Origin: Scedosporium boydii
Taxonomy: Eukaryota; Ascomycota; Sordariomycetes; Microascales; Microascaceae
Direction of reading: 5' to 3'
DNA: 22,590 nucleotides
NCBI GenBank assembly: GCA_002221725.1
Contig: NJFT01000368.1
Location: 1-22,590 of the forward strand
Part shown: piece after piece, positions 1 to 10,978 of the stretch
Layout of the letters: each line of letters opens with the position of its first letter
Position numbering within the stretch: position 1 is the first letter of the stretch
Position numbers and translations under genes: made by a program
Notes under the pieces: model-generated
What the model was told of the DNA's origin: nothing
Seen by the model: only the letters and a program-made list of their open reading frames with translations
The model's database searches: none

Positions 1-290
1 TTTGTATTCTAGTAGTATTCTTATATATAAAGTACTAGTGGTAATACTTACATAGTACCTACAAGGGTTGGGTGGGGCAGTGGCGTCAATTTCTCGTACT
101 AACATTTAAACCCCCGGGACAGGTTTATACTTGGGGACCCGCTTTTAATTATTTGATGTTGGACTTGGGCTCATTAGGCTGAGCTAACCTCTCAAGCTTT
201 CAAGGGTGTCTTCTCTTGTCAAAAACTGGTTAGCCTCGGTCGCGACGGAACGAAGGGCAATTCTTCCACCATGTCGCGGGCGGGCATTAA

Positions 291-298
291 TATAAATA
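291..298 (+). promoter_or_regulatory. TATA-like box
   Basis: TATAAATA matches the core TATA consensus. A second TATAAAG lies at 351-357. No recognisable gene follows, so a promoter role is only a possibility. Confidence 0.15.
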
Positions 299-397
299 GA
301 ACAGGGCTTCTTATTTCCAAGGTCCCTTTGAACGGCGGTCTAACAGCCGGTATAAAGGTCGAACCAGCGGGGGTGGGATTTGGCCTTCTCGTAGAGT

Positions 398-421
398 ATC
401 ATCATCATCATCATCATCATC
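398..421. repeat. ATC trinucleotide microsatellite, eight units
   Basis: Eight perfect tandem ATC units. In one frame they would read as a run of histidines and in the opposite strand as aspartates, but neither frame belongs to a supported gene. A simple-sequence repeat likely to vary in length between strains. Confidence 0.9.
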
Positions 422-1184
422 GCCAGGGGAGGGTACATACAGTGTTCGATGCCACCGCCCACTAGGGATTGGACAGGAGCCAGGGTTGTGGAAGGGGGGG
501 AAGTCGGGGAAGTCGGGGCCGCGTAAGGACGATGCCGTCACATTCAAGCCATCGAATCGAGATGAAGTGCCTCAACTTTACGAAATAGCTTGAAGAAAGG
601 GGAATGGCTGAAATTGAGCGCCTTACAGGCCGACTACCTGTGCCTGGACAGGACATGCGTGAGGTACGTAGGCCCTGTCGGCTTTGAGCGTGAGGCTGTC
701 CTCCGCTAATCTTTAGTTCACAGGCTGCATCTGCGGACTGAGTTTTTGGTCTCGACGAGGAGCAGACCTAGCCAATAGCACGGATAGCATTTGTGTGTTA
801 TTTCATGGGGTCTTGGTGTCCCAGTTTTTTTCATCCCGTTATCAGTACTTGTCTCTTGTATGCGAGCGCTACGCAGACTCTAGGTACCGACCCTGGCCTG
901 GATCCCCATTTTTTTCATGAGTCGATTTCAAACTGTTGGACTTGGAATTGATGGATGTTTGTGGAGACTGAGAGTTTTGTTGGCGTCGAATCGGGCCTTG
1001 GTCTGGTAACAGCACTGTATGACCCACGCCTCGAACCCTACTAACAATTAACATTAATTCTTCGAAGTAGTGTACTCGTGCCCCGCATCCTTTGAGCGCA
1101 CGAATGGCAAGCACAGGCCACATCGGAGCTTCCCTGCAAATAAGAGCCGCTCCAGCTCCCGCACTGTATGTGCTCATCCTTTGT

Positions 1185-1202
1185 ATGTACAGGATGTACA
1201 GG
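1185..1202. repeat. Tandem duplication of a 9-mer
   Basis: ATGTACAGG occurs twice head to tail without mismatch. No gene context is visible. The unit resembles a short duplication scar. Confidence 0.6.
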
Positions 1203-3966
1203 GTATTTGGGAGTAGGGTTATTGATATAATGTAGTAATACCTGGCAGGTTTCTCTCTCTCGCGGCTGCGTTTTCGGTCTTAACGCCGAGGCCGAGAGCG
1301 CGAGGCAGGTGGAACATCGCAATCCCAGTTGAGTTTTTTTGGAACCCTCCACTTGGAGGAGTCGATGAGTGACGCGAACTGTCAGAGAATTCAGACTGTC
1401 CTGATTCTTCGACACTTGTGAAATCGCATCCGTGCTAAAATTTCCGAAATTGTGCAAAAAGAAGGGGACAGGTGGAAGAGCGGAGCATCGTGATGAGAGA
1501 TGGTACGAGGCATCGCGCATAACATTCAAATTTTTTCCGACCGCACCAGTCTGGGAGCTGTCGTCATCAATTGATTTCGGTCTTTCCACTACGGCTTAGT
1601 AAACTGGGGCTACCAAGACTTCAATCAAATGGATTTGATGTTCGCCAATCAATGATCAAGACCCACTACATTCTCTGAATGGGACCTGTGAGCCAAGTCC
1701 TACTTGAATCATCATTCGCATTCGCAAGCTTCTCCTCTTCGATCTAGCAGCTTTCCAGATCCATCGACCGACTTGCGTGCTGTAGAGCAACGAAGATAAT
1801 AGGCGCCAAGATTCGATCGAGGAGGCTCGCCTCCAGCTACAAATGCAAAAAAGCACATTGCTCACCGTACTTCGTAGTTGAGTTTAAGTTGGGTGCACTC
1901 GTTTGTCCGTCCCGCACACCCTGATTGCGAATGCGGCATTCGAGATGGAGGGAGGTAGCCTGGCGGTAAGGACGTTGTCATTCCAAACACAAAAAGAGAA
2001 CAAAATACAAAAACAGGGGTCCGGGGTAGACCAGGGACAGCTCCTGAGCTAGCAGAGCGTCAAGTCTTGGCATACATCATAGGTGCATGTCTATCCCTGG
2101 GAGAAAATTCCGCATCTGACCTTGGGATATCTTGGCATTGACACATCCGTCACATCCTGCTCCTTCGATTCTGCTAAGTTTACCAGCCAGCACCCATCAT
2201 GGTGGGAACACTAGGGACGAACCCCAACGACACCCCTCCGTACCCTCTCCAGCGCCAAGGCCGACTTTCCACACCCTAATACTGGCTTGATCCGACGACG
2301 GTTACACTGCTATCTACGAAGTTTAATAACATCTGTCAACATGGGGTATTCAAAAGCATCTCGATCCTGGGACGGGCTATATTCAGCCCGATCTTGGGGC
2401 TGAAGCGGGTAACGGGGGGATCCTGAATGTTCGCAAGTACCCACACCTTCGACACATCAACGGATGTCCAAAGCGCTGATTTCCATCATTTCTTGTTAGA
2501 GAACCATGGAGAAGTACGAAGTAGGTATAAATGGCGCACAGATACCCAATTACGGGGTTTCCCGATCGACGACATATCTTGGATCCAACTTGGGAGGAGA
2601 GACCGCCCGTACGTGGTGGTGCGATGCGTGCGAAAAAGTGCCTCGTCAACTTGTGCCATCTCTAAACCATCAGCCCGGCTGACTCACTTGGCGTGGTTCA
2701 ATGTGCATCTTAAGCAATCTCAACCATCCCCGCCAGTGTCTTTTGACTAATGGAATCCATCCATCGTCGGTCTCTCTCCATCTCCCATCTTCTAAACAAG
2801 CGAGAGACATGGAAGATAGCGGTTGAGATATTGATGGCGCTGTCTTGGCATCGAAGCCCAGACGTTGAAAAAATGCTTAGCGGGAATCTTGGCTCTTGGC
2901 AGCATATGTCTAATCGAAAAGTCCAGAGGCTCTTTTATCACCGGGGACCCCGATTAGCCAATTACTACACCCAAGATTTAGAGGCCTCGTCAGCATGCAC
3001 TTTTGCAATGCAGATATCGTGCTACTAACAGGCCAGGTCATTCTTGGTCTTCCCTTATTTTTTGACCCCTCCCCTCACATGCCTCGTACCTGAGATGGGA
3101 GAGTTGGCTGGAATACGTTACGCCTTGCGATATTGCATTATAATGTACGTGCACGCATGACGGAATCAAATACTCCGCACCCGGTCGTCCATAAGAGTAT
3201 GCAGGGTGAACCCCCCAAAAGCGATGGTGTTTACCGTGCGATCCAGCCAGACCAAAACCCATCTGTTACGATTTGATGACGGGACGAAGTCGGTAGCACC
3301 CCCGCAATGGCCTGGCTCAATCCTGCTTTTCCCGCATACACTACACACAGACACACACAGTATGGACGAAGTGGTACCTTCGTACGTCGAACATTATTTG
3401 CCAAATTCCCTGGGCCTTCACACCGCCAGGCTGATGATGGCACCCTCTGGCGGGCCGCGGTGCGTGCTGGGTGTTGTGTAGCTGTGGATGTCGCTGCACT
3501 GCATGGTCGGCAAGGTGGCACCCCGCCACTGGTATTGGTCGAAAAGCATCAAACTGGCTTGTGGATCACACACGACTAGACTAGCTTGCTCGGATCCGAT
3601 CCACAACCCCAGGGCAAGTGACAGGGAGTACGTAATCCCCCTCGCATGTTTTCTGTTAGTTCGTTGGGACTCAGGCCAATGGTGGAGAATCCGGCCCAGT
3701 CCCCTGGGTGATCCTCTTCGTCTGGAGTGAGCCCTTTCCGCTCGTATTCATCCTACCGTTGTCTTTCCGGGCATTACAAGGAAAGTCTCGGGTCCGTATG
3801 TTAAGTTACGCCGATAGTTTTATTTAAAGAATCACGAGGCACGATTTAGCCATTGGCATTCGGAACGATGGATGCTGAGAAACCGGAATCTGTGGCAACA
3901 AATAACCTGTGCCATGGAGCTTGGCCTGGTGGTCTTCCTAAGTAGTTGAATGGATGGGCTGTAAGG

Positions 3967-3973
3967 TATAAAT
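3967..3973 (+). promoter_or_regulatory. TATA-like box before an unassigned ORF
   Basis: TATAAAT lies about 120 bases upstream of the ATG at 4090, which opens a 115-codon frame ending at 4437. The protein has no family I recognise and overlapping frames of similar length exist, so I do not call it a gene. A similar TATAAAT occurs at 2526-2532. Confidence 0.2.
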
Positions 3974-5564
3974 GAGCTCCAGATATTGAACCGTGATGCT
4001 ACTATCTACTTCACAGACTGAACAGAGCAAGAACATACGGATTAACCTCTCGAGCCTTGTGCTACCTGGGACAGAAGAGAGTGGAGAAGATGGTGAACGG
4101 GATATTAAATGTAAAACCCCTTGTGACGATCAGTGGTGTGTGTGATCTGAGAAGACGTGCGCAGTCTGGCTCTGGATGTTCCCAATCCCGAAGGCAAGGG
4201 CGGTCACAGACCAGCCGGCCGTCAGCCTCCAACGAACAGGTAGGTGCGCGAGCGAGGAAACCAACGGCGTTGGCTGGTCTCGCGAGACACTACACTCCTT
4301 CGTGCACCCAGACACCCACGCAGGAGGCAAGAGAAGAAGTGTTACGTACTCCCCTCTGCAAGTCTGCGGATCGATATATCTCTCGAGTATCCCTCTTCTG
4401 CGTCGCAACCGACAATGCAAGAAGAAGAGAGTCGTGACAAATCGAATGTGTTCTACGCGATGGGATGTGGATTCACGTCAGCCAGCGTCGCATTTGAAAT
4501 CGCCGAAACGATTTAGTTCCTCGAGATCTACACGACACTACTACAGAGTCTGCAGCAGAGGAAAGTGATTAAATTGCACCTTGTCCGGCGAATCAATCAG
4601 AGGCCATACTAGGAGCAGGTATTGAATTTTGTGGATTTCACCGGTCATAGCAGACCCCCCCTTCTTCCCCCATTCCATGTCCTAGTGTGCAGGAGTGGGG
4701 AGTGTTAGTTGACGCTATGTGATGGGACATGAATGTGTGTCGTGTCCCAACCCCGTCGAGGATTTATGCTCAATGAGAGACCTTGACGTAAGGGGGCGTT
4801 AAAAGCCGCAGGAGACTCGTTCTCAGCAGTCGATTTTGATCTTCGAAGGTCTGTGCCTTCAGCCTTCTCACCTTGTGGAGGAGAGCAGTTGGTGATCGGA
4901 GCACGGAGTTTAGTTTGGCGTCACAAGTTCTTTCCCCCGCCGTTTTCGGGTGGTCCAGAGAAGGCGCCACATTCGAGGCCCGTGATTGACTGGAGATGCC
5001 AGGTACAACGTGATACCTCGTAAGTACCCCAATGCTTGAGAGAGTCAGTAAACCTATCAGGAAGCCTATTATTAGCTGTTTTACGAGAGCTGCAGGACTG
5101 GGGCACATCGTGGATAATATTCGTTCCAACTAGTGCTGTTGTTCACAAGAAATACTTTGTTTCTTCGCCACAGCTCCTCTTCAATTCTGATACAGTTGAC
5201 CTGGGAGGGGAATTCCCTTCTGATGTTCTGGGTTGAACAATGAGCAAAACTCGAGGGACCAACGTATTACATAAGCTACATTCTCGCTGAGAAAGAACAA
5301 TGGGATGTGTTGTGTTTATGAAAGTACTTTGTAGATTTGCAAATGTTGCCAGCTGTCATATGAGTTGGCAGCTTGCTCGACCCCTCCACCAACCAAAGAA
5401 CCCCTCCTCTAGTGTGCAGGCAGCATTGGCCCTTACCTCCAAGTTGGCAGCAAGCTCCCGACAAACAAGCAACCTAGCTCTACGGCACCCCTGGTCTGTG
5501 AAGAGCTTCCATCCAGCCTTAATATCACAATTAGCCATCTGGCTGATAGTTCTCCATTTTCGCC

Positions 5565-7296
5565 ATGGGGCCTGGTGAGAACTTGGAGAGGGTTGAAGCC
5601 TTCTTGGCTGAGTTGGCCAGTGAAGGGCGCACCATTGTGCGAGGTATGGACTCTAGCTCCCTCGCTCTCTACATGTCCCACCAAGCTTTGGGTCGTGATG
5701 TTATGTTGCATTCTAACATCTTGATATAGAACAACCAAAGCTCGATCTTGAGCTTTACTTGCAAAATTATAAAGGTAGCAAGGCGCCGTTCTCTGCCTGA
5801 TCCACTCCTGACCTGCTCCTCAGCTTCGTCGAGCTAACGTTTTTTCTCTATCATCTCAGGTCGAACGAGATTCGATCGCCTCTACCATATCGGACGAACG
5901 AGCGCGGTACTATCCGTCGATGCGTTGAAAGCCGCCGTCGCCGAAGCCAAGGCTGGCAAAGATGTTGAAAGATACCGAGATGCCGTCGAGGCCCTTCGCC
6001 GAGTATCTCTGAGCGATCCTGAGACGGAGTTCGACAAAGCCTGGATCGAAAAGACCTCTACTTCCAATAAGAAGGAAACTCAACATCTCGAGAGCCAGTT
6101 AAAGGTTTATCGAAGTAACCTCGTCAAGGAAAGCGTTCGAGTGAGTTATTTCGTGCATCGCGTCACCGCCATAACATACATGGGAAGAAAACAGGGCGGT
6201 ATTTTAACAGTTATGCTTTTCTTCTAATAGATCGGAAACGAAGACCTCGGACGGCACTATGAAGCGATCGGCGCTCTTGCGAAAGCCAGCGAAGTATATG
6301 GAAACATGCGAACGGATGCCAGCACTCCTAAACATTTAATCGATGTCGGCAAGCATTTAGTTCGAGTAGGCATCCAGATGCGCGACTGGACTACGGTGAC
6401 GCTCCAGCTTGGCAAGTTATTGAGTCTCCAAACTCAAGAGGTTCCGGAAGACGCCACCGCCACTCTTCGATATGTCAACATTGCCAAGGGACTTGCCCAT
6501 CTCGAAGCTGAAGCTTACAAGGAGGCTGCGCAATGTTTCCTCTCCGTGGACAACAACCCCCGATTGGCAAGCGAGCCCGATATCCCGAGCCCCAACGATA
6601 TCGCCGTATACGGAGCGATCTTGGCCCTGGCAACAATGGACCGATCTGCCTTGAAGACTAAGGTGCTCGAGAGCCAGACCTTCCGACCTTTCCTCGAACT
6701 CGAACCACATTTGCGAAAGGCTCTGGGACTTTACGTGAACGGGAAATACACCGCGTGTCTCGAGATCCTAGATTCCTGCAAGCCCGACCACCTCCTCGAC
6801 ATTTACCTTTACAAGCACGTTGCGGGTTTGTACAAGCAGATCCGGACCAAATGCATTGTCCAATATTTGATCCCGTACGCGTGTATCAAGCTGGAAAACC
6901 TAGAGGCGGCGTTTGGCAAGCCCGGGCAGTCGCTTGGAGCAGAGCTCTGTGAGATGATTCGGAGCGGGGTTCTCAGTGCAAGGATCGACTCTATTGACAA
7001 GGTATTGCCCAAATCCTTCCGACGTGATGGTGGTGATTTTTCTTATATTAATTTCTTCTGCTTAGCTCCTCATTCAAGTGACACCTGACCCTCGAGCGGT
7101 TTTGCAGCGGGACACCCTCGAAGCCGTTAAATGGCATCGGAAGCGGACACTTGACGACATTAGACGAAATGGCCTTCTTGCCCTTAACGTAGACATTGCG
7201 TTGAAAAGGCACGGGTCTCTGAGGTTGGGTGATAGCCAGGGCCTGGACGAAGTGTGGTACGCCGAGGGCCGGGATCCGATGGATTTAGCGACTTAG
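5565..7296 (+). CDS. csn1: COP9 signalosome complex subunit 1 (five exons)
   Basis: Subunit 1 of the COP9 signalosome, which removes NEDD8 from cullins and so controls cullin-RING ubiquitin ligases in nucleus and cytoplasm; in fungi it is tied to development and light response. Proposed exons are 5565-5643, 5730-5774, 5860-6140, 6231-7001 and 7066-7296, giving 468 residues. All junctions are GT-AG and keep frame. Family marks: PKLDLELYLQNYKG joined across a junction to RTRFDRLYHIG near residues 29-52; an Rpn7-type helical region with TPKHLIDVGKHL, continued by a PCI domain in the later part of exon 4; and VTPDPRAVLQRDTLEAVKWH in the last exon. The start ATG has a strong context (CGCCATGG) and feeds a 26-residue first exon that joins smoothly. 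The N-terminus is the least conserved part, so the first exon is the least certain piece. Confidence 0.9.
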
Positions 7297-7408
7297 ACCG
7301 ATGCGGATGCGGCTCTAATACCCATGTACCGATCGGTGATGGCGGGAAGACCCTAGGGGAACCAGTTCCCGGGGGTCGGGATGTGGGCTTCGAATGTGGG
7401 GGGGACGG

Positions 7409-7440
7409 GTGTGTGAGAGTGTCAGAGAGAGTGTGTGTGG
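7409..7440. repeat. GT/GA-rich low-complexity patch
   Basis: Imperfect GTGTGT and GAGAGA runs just downstream of the csn1 stop codon, within its presumed 3' UTR. Confidence 0.6.
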
Positions 7441-7675
7441 AGGAGACATGACGGCAGTATGTGAGTATGTACATGCTGCATGAGACGAACCCCCCTTGTC
7501 TCTTGTTCCAATTCCTACCCCTCTGCCAAGTTTTGGCGGGCAGAGACTAGTATCGTAGATATTCGACGAGAGCCTCGGAGACAGGTGTAGATGGAGAAGA
7601 GCTCAACATAGCCGCCTAGAGTCAACATCCACTCTACCTTTTTTCCCCAGCACGAATTTTATGAAATACATGAGC

Positions 7676-7681
7676 AATAAA
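7676..7681 (+). terminator. Candidate csn1 polyadenylation signal
   Basis: AATAAA, about 380 bases after the csn1 stop codon and well before the next gene. A canonical hexamer; fungal poly(A) signals are often degenerate, so position rather than sequence makes this plausible. Confidence 0.4.
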
Positions 7682-7832
7682 TACGTTTTCCCATCAATTA
7701 AGGCACTTTTTCCCTATCAATACTCCCTGGGGTGCGAAGAAGTCGAGGTAGTTCAGTCTTGGCAGTGGCTGTGTAGAGATCAGTGGACCTGTACGAAGTA
7801 AGGCTACCCGGATTGAACGCATTTGACACGGA

Positions 7833-7839
7833 CCAATCA
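7833..7839 (+). promoter_or_regulatory. CCAAT box upstream of the PPR gene
   Basis: CCAATCA about 220 bases before the ATG at 8061. This matches the binding consensus of the fungal HAP/CBC complex, which controls many mitochondrial and respiratory genes; that would fit a mitochondrial PPR protein. A 7-mer is common by chance. Confidence 0.3.
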
Positions 7840-8060
7840 CCGAGGAAAGCAGCAACCTTGGCCGAACCTCATCCCAACTTCATCAAAATTCTCGCTCGCA
7901 GCACCACAGCTCCTCTCGACCCAAAATACGGTACGAATCGAATGCGGGACCGATAAAATAATCGAAATACGCGAGATAGATCCTTCTTCGACCTGCCGAT
8001 CGACGTAGCGCACGCGCGATGCCTCGAATAGCGACGAATTCGTACCGAGTATAGGAAGCG

Positions 8061-10544
8061 ATGTCGATCTCGACCGAGCTATGTCTCCGACGGCGATTGC
8101 TCCTCGCGGTGGGGTCTGCGGCGGCTGCGAAGCCCGCGCGAAGGGTATACGGTGTCGGAAGCGTGGCGGTGCGAGGGATAAGCGTGTCTGCTGCGAGGCT
8201 GGAGGCGTCCGGCTGGAGACAAAGAGAAGGCAATAGCGGGATAAACCCCACCCTGAGGGCTGGGGAGGGCGCGAAAACATGGGGGCCCGCGCGTATGGGA
8301 CACAAGGAGCGGAGTCTGGCGCTTTTTAAGAGCGTTGTGGGAGGGGAAGAGGAGGGTGACGGAGGGGTGGATGGGTCGAACGTGGGACAGCGGATCACGG
8401 AGGTGCGGTTCCTGATGAGGTCGGGACAGATGACGGTCGAGGAGGCATGGAGGACGGTTAGGGAGGAGATATTACCCGTTTTGGGGAGCGGGAAGGGAGT
8501 GAATGCCACGTTGGCGGCCGGGTTGAGGGGCCTGCTGGAGCCTATCTTGGAGGCGAAGAGGGAGCGGATTGGGGATCGGAGTTTACCTAGCGGGAAGGAG
8601 ATTGCGGAGGTGTACATTGACGTTGGGAGGGCTACGAATCTGCGACCTCTGTTGAGGCTCGTGAAGGGGACGCTTGAGCATGCCACAGCGCCGCAAGGGG
8701 AGACTAGCAGTAGTATGACTCACGTCGTCGAGGATGTTGCCGGGCTGTGGTTGGTCATTTTCAGCGCTTCCCAGCCCGTGCGGCCGAACGTGTTGCGGAT
8801 TCCGGCGCTGAAGAGCGCAAAGATCCAACGCTTGATACGGCGACCGGATCCATTCGCGGCAGTGGTCCAGGGACTCATGGTTCCCGCCCCGGCTGTTCAG
8901 CTCGTCGGGATGCCTGCGTTTCTCCTAGCTACGCTGACGCTGATCGAGAGGGAGGGCTTACGGCCCAGTGATGTCGCAAAACCCATTGCGCCACTGCTCA
9001 ATCTCTTGGAGGACATCATGGCGTCGGTGTGGGTGAACCCGGAGGAAGCGATGCACGAGTTCCAGGGACAATCGGAGATTCTACGTTCTTACGTGGAAGA
9101 AAACATGGACATCCTGCGGGAGCGGATGAAGCCTATCCTAGACCCGAGCCAGTTCCATCGGCACCTCTCGCGGGCGTTCAAAGCGCGGGACCTCGACCAC
9201 ATCCGCCAAGTGTGGGTCGAGCTCTCGGGTCAAATCCAGAAGAACAGCTCCGTCCAGATTGGATCGGAAGAACATAAACGCTACGCCGACCTGCTGAATT
9301 TCTGCGTCTTCATCTGGTGCGCGCTCGGTCAGGAGGACATTGACATCGTCCTGACTTTTATGAGCCAGAACGGGTTCGATTACACTCTACGGACCTACAC
9401 TTCGATGATTGAAGGATGGAAACAGGCCAGGAAGCCTCGGAACATCGGGCTGCTGTGGGCTAAACTCGTCAAGGACGGCGTACCGTTGGATTCGGTAATC
9501 TGGTCGGCGAGGATATCAGCGCTGATGGCGTGCGGGCTCGAGAAACCCGCCATCAAAGCGCTCTACGAGATGGGTCAGCTCTGGGACGAGGCGGTCAAGC
9601 ACGGCAGGCAAGACGAAGTGGTGAAGCCGGACGTCGGCCCCGTCAACGCGGCTCTGACGGGAGTTTTACGGTCCAAGGGCGTCAAGGCTGCGCCGGCGGT
9701 ACTCTCGTGGGCGGCGAAATACGATGTGGAGCCGGACATCGTCACGTACAACATGCTTCTGAGGGCGATGCTCAAGGACGGGCTCGCGACCGAGGCCGCG
9801 GGTCTCCTGAGCGAGATGAACAGTCGACGCGTCGGGGCCGATGCGGCGACGTTTACCATTATCGTCGAAGAGGTCCTCGGAGCGGCGGCCGGTTCGACAG
9901 AGGAGCAGCAGCTGGAAGCGGTAAACGGCATCTTCGCCGCCATCAAAGCCTCTGGCCAAAAGCCCAAGATCGCAACCTACGCCAAGATGATCCACGTCCT
10001 CCTCGACCCGCCTCGGGACAAACACGAGAGCGGCGGATCAAAGGCTCTCCCGCCGCCGCACGACGCCTCGGCAGCCGTCAACGCCGTCCTCGCACACATG
10101 GAACGCAACAACATCCTCCCCTCCTCACACATCTTCACCATCATCGCAGACTACTACTTCTCGCACGGCGAGGTCGAAGCCGTGCGCGACATGATTCGCG
10201 CGTGGGGTCTCGAGACGACGCCCGCCGAGGCGTCGAGCAAAGTTGACAGCGTGTTCTGGGAGGTAGTGATACGCGGATATTCGCGGGCCGGGTTGGCGCA
10301 GGAGGCGAAGGAGGCATTTTTCAGGCTGAGGAGGGAGAGGAGGGTGGCGCTTAGCGTGCTGGATCAGTTGCTTGTTGCGCTGTTGAAGGAGGGCGATGAG
10401 GAGGGGGCGAGGGAGCTTGTTGCGGCCGTTAGGGAGAGGAAGGGCGGTGTGGATGGGGTGGAGGGTGCGGATGGGGAGGGGGAGAGGGAGAGGTATATGA
10501 AGCATCACTTTTGGCATGTTGTTGCTGAGCATGGGCTCGGTTGA
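8061..10544 (+). CDS. Mitochondrial pentatricopeptide repeat (PPR) protein
   Basis: An 827-residue single-exon gene. PPR proteins bind organelle RNA and act in its processing, stability or translation. The first 50 residues are rich in Arg, Ala and Ser with almost no acids (LCLRRRLLLAVGSAAAAK), as in a mitochondrial presequence. The C-terminal half carries helical-hairpin repeats; the clearest is at about residues 557-592 (PDIVTYNMLLRAMLKDG), with weaker units near 441-474, 475-510, 523-556, 634-650, 685-720 and 727-760. The N-terminal half, about 65-430, is helical without a motif I recognise. The ATG at 8061 is the first in frame to give the presequence. GC content is high in the middle, which opens long shadow frames on both strands. 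I cannot tie it to a named factor such as a cox1 or atp translation activator, so I give no symbol. Confidence 0.85.
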   Translation: MSISTELCLRRRLLLAVGSAAAAKPARRVYGVGSVAVRGISVSAARLEASGWRQREGNSGINPTLRAGEGAKTWGPARMGHKERSLALFKSVVGGEEEGDGGVDGSNVGQRITEVRFLMRSGQMTVEEAWRTVREEILPVLGSGKGVNATLAAGLRGLLEPILEAKRERIGDRSLPSGKEIAEVYIDVGRATNLRPLLRLVKGTLEHATAPQGETSSSMTHVVEDVAGLWLVIFSASQPVRPNVLRIPALKSAKIQRLIRRPDPFAAVVQGLMVPAPAVQLVGMPAFLLATLTLIEREGLRPSDVAKPIAPLLNLLEDIMASVWVNPEEAMHEFQGQSEILRSYVEENMDILRERMKPILDPSQFHRHLSRAFKARDLDHIRQVWVELSGQIQKNSSVQIGSEEHKRYADLLNFCVFIWCALGQEDIDIVLTFMSQNGFDYTLRTYTSMIEGWKQARKPRNIGLLWAKLVKDGVPLDSVIWSARISALMACGLEKPAIKALYEMGQLWDEAVKHGRQDEVVKPDVGPVNAALTGVLRSKGVKAAPAVLSWAAKYDVEPDIVTYNMLLRAMLKDGLATEAAGLLSEMNSRRVGADAATFTIIVEEVLGAAAGSTEEQQLEAVNGIFAAIKASGQKPKIATYAKMIHVLLDPPRDKHESGGSKALPPPHDASAAVNAVLAHMERNNILPSSHIFTIIADYYFSHGEVEAVRDMIRAWGLETTPAEASSKVDSVFWEVVIRGYSRAGLAQEAKEAFFRLRRERRVALSVLDQLLVALLKEGDEEGARELVAAVRERKGGVDGVEGADGEGERERYMKHHFWHVVAEHGLG

Positions 10545-10619
10545 GGGGGTGGACGTGTGTGTATCTGATATCAAAATCGGGATAGAATTAGTAGCATCAA
10601 ATGGCTCGAGGTTAGAGTG

Positions 10620-10627
10620 TATATATA
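10620..10627 (+). terminator. TATATATA element, possible 3'-end signal of the PPR gene
   Basis: Eight-base alternating TA run 76 bases after the PPR stop codon. It resembles the UAUAUA efficiency element that assists yeast 3'-end formation. Use in this organism is inferred. Confidence 0.3.
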
Positions 10628-10908
10628 CTATTGGATCTACATAGAGAACGGAGTTCATTCGCATCGCCGAAATGTAATTCTAGCAGTTTCGAGGGCTTTT
10701 TGGAAAAGTTTGCATTCCATGATGTTTATGCAGTGGCATGCAAAGGCAGGTGCGACCCGAGGACCCAAGACGATGGTTCCTTCCCAGAGCTCATTGCCTA
10801 TTCCGGAAGGACCAAAGCACCCTTTGTTCTTCCCAAAAAGGCGGACGATGAAAGAAGACAAATCGAACAAAGCCAGATTTCTTCTCCTCGACCCCAGTGA
10901 GCATTGGG

Positions 10909-10978
10909 TCTATTTTCTCTTTCTTTTCTTTCTCATTAAAATTCATTCCAGCACATCTCCCATTTTTCCCTTTGTCCC
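10909..10978 (+). promoter_or_regulatory. Pyrimidine-rich tract upstream of the SARAF-like gene
   Basis: A CT-rich stretch (runs such as TTTTCTCTTTCTTTTC) about 400-480 bases before the ATG. Pyrimidine tracts of this sort commonly sit at or just before transcription starts in filamentous ascomycetes. Confidence 0.35.

Larger units (their letters stand above)
1..5564. other. Long gene-poor region upstream of csn1
   Basis: This 5.5 kb stretch has no open frame that I can assign to a family. The open frames are short (the longest is 182 codons, minus strand, 1041-1589, opening at GTG rather than ATG), overlap each other in several frames, and show no conserved motif, signal peptide or plausible intron chain. 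Base composition is mixed and not strongly AT-rich, so it does not look like a heavily RIP-mutated repeat. The first 60 bases are AT-rich. It contains an ATC microsatellite, a 9-mer tandem duplication and several TATA-like boxes, listed separately. The part nearest 5564 must hold the csn1 promoter. The rest could be intergenic spacer, a decayed element, a non-coding transcript or a poorly conserved small gene. Confidence 0.6.
7297..8060. other. Intergenic region: csn1 3' UTR and PPR gene promoter
   Basis: No coding frame here looks real. The first part should be the csn1 3' UTR; it includes a GT/GA-rich simple-sequence patch (7409-7440) and a candidate poly(A) signal at 7676. The second part should be the PPR gene promoter and contains a CCAATCA box. 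A short frame at 7823-8008 opens at ATG but shows no conserved features. Confidence 0.6.

Noticed and set aside
398..421. Run of seven His codons resembling an affinity tag
   Set aside because: It is an eight-unit ATC microsatellite with no supported gene around it; nothing else looks like vector sequence.
1041..1589. 182-codon frame on the minus strand
   Set aside because: It opens at GTG, has no recognisable motif, and overlaps another minus-strand frame. A chance frame is more likely.
2427..3028. Two adjacent plus-strand frames (107 and 92 codons) that could be exons of one gene
   Set aside because: No conserved motif and no convincing splice pair or family link.
7805..7825. Minus-strand GTTCAATCC resembling a tRNA B box
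   Set aside because: The flanking bases cannot form a T-arm stem and no acceptor or anticodon arm is visible.
7883..8686. 267-codon antisense frame over the start of the PPR gene
   Set aside because: It opens at GTG, is low in complexity, and is a shadow of the GC-rich real gene.
9530..10246. 238-codon frame in another plus-strand frame inside the PPR gene
   Set aside because: Arg/Gly-rich composition typical of a GC-driven shadow frame; the PPR frame carries the conserved repeats.
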